NCBI GenBank assembly: GCA_006538405.1
Contig: BJKQ01000010.1
Coordinates: forward strand, 2,170,001 to 2,234,000
Origin: Hansfordia pulvinata
Taxonomy: Eukaryota; Ascomycota; Sordariomycetes; Xylariales
Length of the DNA: 64,000 bases
Direction: 5' to 3'
Each line of letters opens with the position of its first letter. Position 1 is the stretch's first letter. The notes beneath the pieces were generated by a model, which made no database searches, was not told where the DNA came from, and was given only the letters and a program-made list of their open reading frames with translations. Made by a program: the position numbers and the translations under genes. Positions 56,531 to 64,000 of this stretch are shown here, in pieces.

Positions 56531-58022
56531 GCAACGACGACGACAACGACGAAGACGACGACGACGACGACGACGATGGGGATCTTACCTTGCGGACGAT
56601 CATATAGCTGGCCTCACTGAACAGACCTCGGGCCAGGAAGCATTTATACAGGGCCAGGTAGTGACGGACTCGTACGGGGGCCGAGGCAAGAGTGTATCGG
56701 CGTGCAAATGCAGGGTCCCAGAGGACTTGCCTAAACTTGGGAAACCCACACACTCACCTGCAGCTTCGGGGACCTGGGCAGGGGATCGGCGCGAGACCGA
56801 CCACCACACCCGGAAACATCAAGGGGAACACGATATGCGGAGAAGGAGGTCGACCTGAGGGCCCAGGAGCGCCAACTACTACGGTTCTCGAGACGGCGGA
56901 CCAGATTGCTCAGCCTCCTACGAGATGTCCAGATCCCAGGACCTGCAAGAGTGGAAGAACCTTTTCGGTATATTTTTTATTTATCTATTTTTGCTTCACG
57001 CTCTTCTTTTTTCGACATACAGCTAAACTATCGAGTAATTAAGAACACAGCTTCTCCCATCTACCACGGACCTACACCGAAGGAAAAGAAGCCTGATAGA
57101 ATAATGGGTCAGGATCCGGGTGGCATTTGTCAACGATGACCGTGAGCTTTCGAGCTCGGAACCAAGTCGGTGGAGGAGATGAAAATCACCACTCCGCAGG
57201 GGAAAATCGAGAACCCGGAGGGATGAGAGATGGGGGGAGCTGGAGGAGGTTGGCACGGTGTTTGCCGGGAGTGCCGTTGAAGAGACGGGGGTTTCTCAAG
57301 CGAACGCATGACTTGGTGTGCGGAGTGAGCGGGTGGTTTGAGGGCGCTGTTATTAAATACGGTTGTCACTTTGGTGACGAGAAAGGTCTCCCATATCCAT
57401 CTTATGCAGGCTCTCTGTCTTACTCGCTGGCAGGGCCTCCACGCGGATAAAACGACAGGTTGGACCAAGTCAGTGCGGAACCCAAGTAGACAGATTTGGC
57501 AGAACCTCACGTCTCTGCAAGGGGTACAGTTTCAAGATGAATCTCACCAGTCCACCAGTCCATATCGTGAAGAGAAACAATGCATTGTTCCAAAGGGCTT
57601 GGTACCCAGCAGGCAGATGCTGACGCCATGTTATGTTGTGTTGTGTTATGTTTACGGTTATGGATCCTAGAGCCGGCTAAAGATATACAGTAAAGTCCCC
57701 ACGCCCATGCCCAAAGCCCCCGGGGCAGCCAAATTGATTGTTGTAGTACATGAGTGAGTGATTCACCTCCCGGGCCCAGCCCAGAAAGGAGGCAGTCGTG
57801 AACAAATCGTCGTCAGAACCGTCAAGAGTTGCGTTGCGTCGTGAATCGGACCGTCCCGCGCACACACAGACAGAGAAAACACATTTGCCCAGTTTAAGCG
57901 CGGCTTCGGGGCTCACATGGTCGAGCACCAGGCTCGGTCTCGCGTGTGTGTGGCGGCGAGGACTCGTGTTGTGCCATGGTGGGCACCCAAGATCAAAAGG
58001 GGCACCACACCCGTCGGCCCTC

Positions 58023-58718
58023 TTAATACAGCACCTCGGCGCCCGAGGCCAGCTCGCGCCTCTCCTGGCCGACGGTGCGGCGGCCAGCGGTACCGTGCTT
58101 CTCGTCCCTCGAGGTGACGGCCTCCTTGACCTTGCGCGGGCAGCCCTGGCACGAGGCCGGGTCGTTGACGCCGAAGGCGGCGACGGTGCCGAAGCACAGG
58201 GCGATGGCGAGGGGGTCGATGACCTCGGCGACGGCGGAGATGATGCAGACGAGGAAGACGGGCGCCAGCAGCAGGCCGCACTTGACGGGCTGGCACGTCT
58301 CGCCGATCTTGTAGTTGTACTTGTCCTTGGCCACCTGGGCCACGTCCAGGTCCGGCTTGAGCTTGCTGGCCTGCTCGACCGTGTTGGCCGCCGCCGCCGG
58401 CAAGCCTTGCACGCTCTCAAAGGCCCCCGTCGCCGTGTCGCCCACGCTCGTCGCGAAGTTGCGCAGCGTGTCCGTCAGCTGCCGCCTCTCGTGCTCGTCC
58501 GCGTCGTTGGTGCTGTCGCTGGTGCTGTCGCTGTCGGTGGATCTCTTGGTGTATTGCTGCTGCTGCTGCTGCTGCTGCTGTCTCGCGGCGGGCTTCTTGG
58601 GCGACAGCGGGCCCCGGCGGACAACGGTCACCTCGTGCTCGGCCAGCGGCACGGCCATGGCGGACGGCAGGTCCGTCGCGCAGAGGAGGGCGAGCAGGCT
58701 CGCCGAGGAGAAGCGCAT
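58023..58718 (-). CDS. secreted protein with poly-Gln tract, unknown function
   Basis: 231 residues, intronless, ATG at 58718. The N-terminus MRFSSASLLALLCATDLPSAM is a signal peptide. Dibasic sites (VVRRG and later TKRS) could be Kex2 cuts. A nine-residue Gln tract (CAG repeats) and a Ser/Asp/Thr-rich stretch follow. The middle is amphipathic (TLRNFATSVGDTATGAFESV). The last 90 residues hold a cysteine-containing hydrophobic segment (CGLLLAPVFLVCIISAVAEV, then IALCFGTVAAFGVNDPASCQGCP). The cysteines and length resemble fungal secreted effectors or wall proteins, but the internal hydrophobic stretch could also make it membrane-bound. I do not recognise the family. Confidence 0.72.
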   Translation of the reverse strand: MRFSSASLLALLCATDLPSAMAVPLAEHEVTVVRRGPLSPKKPAARQQQQQQQQQYTKRSTDSDSTSDSTNDADEHERRQLTDTLRNFATSVGDTATGAFESVQGLPAAAANTVEQASKLKPDLDVAQVAKDKYNYKIGETCQPVKCGLLLAPVFLVCIISAVAEVIDPLAIALCFGTVAAFGVNDPASCQGCPRKVKEAVTSRDEKHGTAGRRTVGQERRELASGAEVLY

Positions 58719-61700
58719 GCTGGGCGGATGGGGGGGGGGAAGAGAGGGAGAGGGAGAGGAGGTAAGGGTGGATTGGTATTAAGTACAGGGGGGAGGAGGC
58801 TCGAGTAAGGTGGTTCAGGAACGGGGAGGATAGGAGCAACTGCAAACACACACACACAAACAGAGAATTATAATGATATCATAGAGAAGAAACGAGAAAG
58901 ATGGGATTGTCAGCGGCCTCGTCGTTGGTTTTGTAGTTCGCCAGAGCACTCACTGTCCCCCCCTCTTTCTCTATAATCCGCCTCCCGGTCCGGCTGGGGG
59001 AGGACCCTTTGGACCACAACCTGACCTGACCTGACCTGACCTGGCTTGAGTTTCGGATTCGGTGGCGAGATAGATTGTATGTTGTGACGCAGTCTCGACT
59101 TTGCCCATTCTCGAGCCGCCCATCAATGCGGGCCCATGCCTACCCCGTACAAGGAGATGCGATTTGATCACACTCTGATGTTTTTCTTCGCCCTCGCCAA
59201 GCCGCAGAGTCCGTCTCATGGCTCACAGCCCGCGCCAGCAGACCGCCCACGCCTCCTCCTCCTCCTCCTCCTCCTCCTCGAAGGCCGGTCCGATTGCGCC
59301 TCTCGGTAGTGGCCGAATGGGCGTGGGCTGTGCCACTCTGTCCGGTGGTGCGGTGCGTGGCAAAGGGTCCCAAATAGCACGCGCGCCCACCCACGACCAC
59401 TCTTTCGAGGCACCCCGGCATCGGGCTGTGGCGATATACGCTCCCATCCCACCCTCGCCCGGCCTGGCCACCCGCTCTCATCCTGATGTGGTGTGGGGGG
59501 TCTGTCTGTGTGGGTGGGTAGGTGGGTGGGCTCTGGGGACTCGTAGTCGACGGCGATCGGAGGTGTGCAGGATTTCAAGGTCACATGCGCGCGCACCTGT
59601 CCGTCCTGCCCGGGCCTAAGTCGTGAATATTACCGGCGTCTGGAATCTGGTGAATCTCGGCTGTTGCCCATCCAGGTCGTGAGCTCTGCTCTGCTCTGCT
59701 TTCGCTCGGGCGCAGCCGAACGGTAGCGTCTTCCTCCAGCCCGCCTGCCTGCCATCCTTCCGACACCCAAGATCGGGCGGCTTGCGTCCATTCGGTTTAT
59801 TGCCACCCAGTCAGCAGCTTTGACCGCCAGCCAGAGCAGAAAGGAAGAAAAAGTGCCGGCGGACAAGGCTCAATCAACAAGGGGGCAGGGTTCTTTTCCC
59901 GGCGGGCCCTCTGCCGGCTCCCCACGTTGCGCCCGCCCGCTCCGCAGAGTCCATCTCAGCCAGGATCCGCGGTGAGCTGTCGTGTCGCCTCGGCGTCGTT
60001 CGTGTCTGCCTGCGAGTACTCGTACGTGCCTACGACAACCTTGTTGTTCTTGTCAGGTGTCAGGATCTTGGTTGACTTGTTGAGGTCCATGCAAGATGTA
60101 TGTTGAGAAGCGCTTCCATTTTCTTTCTTGTTTTTTTTTTTGTTTTTGTTTTGGTTTCTCTTTCCTCTCTCGTCCTCTCAACGCTGCGCAAGTCAACAGC
60201 CCAACTCCAACAACAAGGCTGTGCCCACCGGAGCCCAGCCAAAATAAGCATTGGCTAGCGCCCGCGACCCCGAGTCCCAGAGCGGTCAAGCCGCGGCGCC
60301 CGATCTGAGGCCATCGCCACCGATCTGCAGAGGCGCTTGCTTCCCCCCCCCCTCGCGTTTGGTTGGCCGCGGCGCCGATGGGCGACCCCGGGGAATCCTC
60401 CCACGCCAAAAATGCCGACACGTGAAACAAGACGGAGGGAAGAGCCCCCCGGTCCATCATGAGACAAGGCGAAAAATGAAAAGAGAAAGAAAAAAAAAGA
60501 AGAAGTGTGCCTCCTCCCTCCGTCCACTCTTTTGACTACCTAATGTACGTCTCGAAGGGCAAAGTACTTGCCTTGTCCGCCCATCGCCGTGTGCTGCGCC
60601 TCGATTGCCCCGGATTCTCGCCTCGATCCTGCGCCCGCGGGAGCCTCTGCCAGCGCATCGCCTTGGCCTCGCGGGTGGGGCAACGTTGCGGCTTTCGAGA
60701 GGCGCCGGGCCTATGGCTGCCAGAGGAAATGGCGAGTCGTGGCGTGTTGAATTCAGCAGGTGCCGGTGGTTGCTCGGGATGGGATGCGTTCCCTTGCCCG
60801 GAGCTGGAGCTGACCAGGGCAAGGCCGAGATGGCTGCTAACTTTGTTGATTCGGAGCACCGTCGGCTCGTGCCGGCCTCGCTGGATGGAGCCCTCTCGGG
60901 AGCACGCGGACTATTTGGAGACCGGACTCTAGCTCAACGCGAGCTTAGCAACTCACAATGGTAGTGGCGAATTGCCAGATCAATTATTTCCCCATCTGTT
61001 GTTGCCCAGCCCTGGCACGACGCGGACAGAACCGCGTGTCACTTATCAACCCCATCGAGGAGATAAGTGACTCCGCAGATGGGCATCACAGCTGGTGATT
61101 TCAGCCGAGATGACGAGGCAGGCAGCGTAGCAGTGCAGGAGAATCAAAGTGCAACCTCGGAGATGTGCTACTGCAATCATTCCTCTCCTCTCCCCCAAAG
61201 ACGCTTGAGGCCCGGTGCTGTCGACCCGCGCGAGATCCCAGGCCTGCCTCGGCCGTGCCGCTGATACCGCCCCGGCAGACGCGGTGGTGGCGTCGGAGCG
61301 GCCTCGGGCCCCCGGCGGCGCGTCCCCTCGTTATATTATCGCACCCGGGCACCAAGTCAAGCTTCAACCCTTGCGCTGATTTTCAATAGTCTGGCACAGA
61401 CGGCATGTACGCCGTCGAGCAGCACGCCCGGCAGGACCCGGGCGGATAAGCAGCCGTGAGCTCTAGCATCCCAGAACCATGGGCCCCCTGCTGTCGAAAA
61501 GGGGGGTGGCCATTTCCAACGCTCTACGTACACGAGGTATTCTAACACACACGTCCCCGAACCAGTGGAAATCCACCCCCTTTCTTCCTGGGCGTCCTGT
61601 ACGTCGTCCGGTTCGTCGGCATGGGCGGCTATTGCTTTTACTGCGAGTGCACTTCACCCCTTTTTCTCTGTCTGTCTGTCTTTTTCTCTTCTTCTTTCAG

Positions 61701-62139
61701 GTCACGGCGCGGTGCAAGAATCATTTATTGACCTCGTCGGGTCGCGCAGATTTGTGGGAGAACAGGCGGCGCCGCGCGCCCGGATCATCACGGAGATGGG
61801 CATCCCCGAGGGGGAGAGCGACCCCCTGGGGCGGATCAACGCGGAGGCCGACACGACGAACCGCGAGAACAATCATTTCAAGCTGGCAGTATTGATGCAT
61901 CTTCGGCGGGGGCTAGGGTTGATATCTCCGTCAAGGGGGGTGCTTTTCCTCAGTCCAGAGGCTGGTCTGACTTGCCCCTAGTGCTACGAGCCAGTGCCCA
62001 CCTCACAGAGGTCCTTTCTCGAAACATTATATACTCCTGGTGGCCTCCCCGTACCCCTCTCTCTGCGTCTCCCTCTACATCTCTCCTTTCTCTCACTCCG
62101 TTTGGCAGGGAATCACCCACCCCCGGCGCGACTCCCACG
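58719..62139. other. 3.4-kb intergenic region
   Basis: I see no confident gene. It contains (ACCTG)n near 59021-59043, a (TCC)n run (about 59252-59280) and one TACTCGTA octamer (60017-60024). A possible coding exon at about 61703-61895 (+) is listed separately. Confidence 0.45.
61703..61895 (+). other. possible isolated coding exon, unassigned
   Basis: After a good acceptor (pyrimidine tract then TTTCAG at about 61695-61700) the plus strand reads AVQESFIDLVGSRRFVGEQ, then IITEMGIPEGESDPLGRI, then TTNRENNHFKLAVLM. The amino-acid composition is protein-like. An upstream stretch near 61579-61650 (FFLGVLYVVRFVGMGGYCFY) could be a preceding membrane exon, but the phases do not agree. No family recognised. 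Confidence 0.22.
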
Positions 62140-63988
62140 TCAGCCGCCCCGGGCCGCGGAGATGATGATGTCGGCGGCCTGCTCGGCCAAGGCGTACGTG
62201 GCGACCTGCAGGTGGCCGGTGATGCAGACGGGGAAGACGGAGGCGTCGACGACGCGCAGGGCCCGGACGCCCTTGACGCGCAGGTCCGCGTCGACCACCT
62301 TGCCCATGGCGGCGGTGCCCATGGGGTGTGCGATGGAGCTGTGAAGGGGGGGGGCGTGTTAGCCAGACGAGATCCAAGAGAAGAAAGAAGCAGAAGAAAA
62401 AGCACAAAAGCCCCCGAGCCGAACCTTGCCACGACTGACGAGATACGACATCCGGAAAAAAGAAAAAAACAGAAAAGGGGAGCGAGAATAGAAACTCACC
62501 CAACGCCAGCCCTCACTCGGGCGTCGAGATACTCGTCGCTCGACTCGGGCGTGAGCCCCTTCTCCTCCTCCCCCTCGCCCCCTCCGGGGACCAGCTCCCC
62601 GTCAAACACCTCGCGGCCGAACTCGGTGCGGTCGCCGGCGGCGAAGCGCGCCTGCAGGCGCAGCGCCTCGCGGGCGACGTACCGGTCGACGGCGGACGCG
62701 CACAGGCGCGGGTCGACGACGGGGTCCGCGGCCGGGTCGGAGCCCGAGGCCAGGCGGACGGTGCCGCGGGACGTGGTGAGCATGTTGACCGCGATGAACG
62801 TGCAGCTCTGCTGATGCTGCTGCTGCGCCGCCTTATTGTCCTCCTCCTCCTCCTCCTCCTCCCCTCCGCCCTCTCCTTCCTCCCGGGCCGAGTTGAGGGC
62901 GGAGCCGGCGTACATGAGCACGAGCTCGACAAAGGCGCGCGGGCGGCTCAGCAGCGGGTGCGTCGCCGGGTCGACGTCCTCCGGCCCGTTCGCTCCCTCG
63001 GCGTCCTCGGCGATGGCGCGCCGGAGCCCGTCCTTGGGCACGTCGGCCGTCACCACGAACTCGGACGGGTAGCCCCAGGCGTACTGGGGCCGGCGGAACA
63101 GCGGGTTGGCCGAGCCCAGGACCCAGCCCGCCGACGGGTCGCGCACGCGCCACTCGGCCAAAGTCAGCGGGTGGTCGGCCAGGTTGGCGCCGACGTCGGG
63201 CGAGTCCACCACCACCCCGACCCCCGCGGCGGCGACGCCCATCTCGCGCAGGTGCGCCGCCGGACCGATCCCCGAGAGCATCAGGGCCTGCGGCGTGCGG
63301 TACGCGCCGGCCGAGAGGATGACCTCTCCTCCTCTCCCCTTTTCGGTGGTGGTGGTGGTGCGGATCTCGGTGCCGTCGGCCAGCTGGATGCCCACGGCCC
63401 TGGGGTCCTGCTCTGCGGGCTCTCTCTCCCCGCCTTCTTCTTCTCCGGGGCTCCCTCCTCCCTCGAGAAGCACCCGCCGCACCAGCGCGCCCGTCAGCAC
63501 GTCGACGTCGGCCAGCGAGTACGTCTCCGGGGCGATCTGGCGGCGCCCGTCGCGCCGGTTCTCCTGCAGCTCGGCGACGCCCAGCGGCGAGCCCGCGTTG
63601 CCGTCCAGCGCGCCCTCCTCTCCGTCCGCAGTGGCAGCAGCCCCGGCAGTAGCCCCGGCCGGCCCGATGCCGACGTCGGCCCAGGCCCGCAGCGCGCGCT
63701 CCCGCAGCGGGAACCGCCGGTCCGTCGACGTGATGGACTGGATGTGCACGGGGCCGTCGTAGCCGTGCTGGTCCCGGGCCGGCTCCGCGTACACCTTCTT
63801 CTCCTTCGTCTTGTTCTCGATCCCGTCTCCGCTCTCGGGGTGGTCATTGCCGTGGTTGTGCCGGTTGTTGCTGAAGAGCCTCTCCGTTCGGCGCATGTAC
63901 GGCAGCTGCCCTGCGTAGCTCCAGCGCGCGTCGCCGACCAGCTCTCCCCACTCGTCATACTCGGTCCTGTCGCCGCGGAGCCAGCCGG
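62140..63988 (-). CDS. GMC-family oxidoreductase, C-terminal part (gene runs off the window)
   Basis: FAD-dependent glucose-methanol-choline oxidoreductase. The visible exons are 62500-63988 and 62140-62338 (intron 161 nt, gtgagt...ttcacag). The AG at 63989-63990, after an A-rich stretch, looks like the acceptor of a further intron, so the FAD-binding N-terminus is beyond the edge. Marks in order: [34 protein letters not shown] signature 2 ([19 protein letters not shown]), a disordered Glu-rich insertion (EEEEEEED) before the C-terminal domain, [12 protein letters not shown], and the active-site segment [20 protein letters not shown] with the catalytic His in GHLQ. The family oxidises alcohols; some members act in secondary metabolism. 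The substrate is unknown. No frame damage seen. Confidence 0.88.
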
Positions 63989-64000
63989 CTTTTTTTTGTT

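Larger units (their letters stand above)
53682..58022. other. 4.3-kb region with gene relics
   Basis: Apart from the relics near 56.2-56.5 kb I find no gene. It includes the ApsB promoter with (CGG)n/(TGG)n runs (about 53890-53950) and three TACGAGTA octamers (53867-53874, 54855-54862, 55583-55590). A minus-strand stretch at about 56585-56740 (LWDPAFARRYTLASAPVRVR, ending at a GTAAGA donor-like site) looks coding, but I cannot assign it. Confidence 0.45.

Noticed and set aside
56361..56858. 165-codon plus-strand frame with a run of Arg residues
   Set aside because: The Arg run is an off-frame reading of a (ACG/GAC) repeat; only the short zinc-cluster relic inside it has support.

Overview
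The window is GC-rich nuclear DNA from a filamentous ascomycete (Pezizomycotina; the gene content fits Sordariomycetes, but that rank is inference). Evidence for this: genes have short GT-AG introns (about 55-160 nt) with CTNAC-like branch points. The gene set includes an uS10 (Rps20) C-terminus, an Amo1/Nup42 FG-nucleoporin, an ApsB/Mto1 microtubule organiser, a Zn2Cys6 regulator, a DUF6536 membrane protein, a SAT4-type 'fungal rhodopsin' protein, a P450, a GMC oxidoreductase and one complete highly reducing polyketide synthase (HR-PKS). Intergenic spaces are long (up to 7.4 kb) and rich in microsatellites and C/G tracts.

Layout. 0-2.5 kb: end of RPS20 (+), then the nucleoporin (-). 3-3.7 kb: a decayed paralogue of the four-helix membrane protein found at 7.6-8.6 kb. 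3.9-7.5 kb: a capsule-synthesis-type glycosyltransferase (-) and a Zn2Cys6 regulator (+), divergently arranged. 7.6-12.5 kb: the four-helix protein (-) and the DUF6536 protein (+), also divergent. 13.4-14.0 kb: a small single-pass membrane protein (-). 17.2-19.2 kb: a P450 (+). 26.7-27.9 kb: an alpha/beta hydrolase (-). 33.1-34.5 kb: a seven-helix rhodopsin-family protein (-). 38.85-47.4 kb: the HR-PKS (+), preceded by seven tandem 36/37-nt repeats. 48.9-53.7 kb: ApsB/Mto1 (-). 56.2-56.5 kb: relics of a short-chain dehydrogenase and a Zn2Cys6 regulator. 58.0-58.7 kb: a secreted poly-Gln protein (-). 62.1 kb to the edge: a GMC oxidoreductase (-).

The PKS has KS-AT-DH-MT-ER-KR-ACP with all catalytic residues visible and no release domain. 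The P450, hydrolase and GMC oxidoreductase are plausible tailoring or release partners. They are widely spaced and interrupted by the housekeeping gene ApsB, so a cluster is only a hypothesis.

Five genes (nucleoporin, glycosyltransferase, P450, PKS, ApsB) each carry exactly one -1 frameshift inside a C/G homopolymer, and adding one base restores the family sequence in every case. This looks like homopolymer undercalling in the assembly rather than gene death, so I annotate these five as whole genes. A second window-wide signal is the octamer TACGAGTA/TACTCGTA, which I find 13 times, always outside genes.
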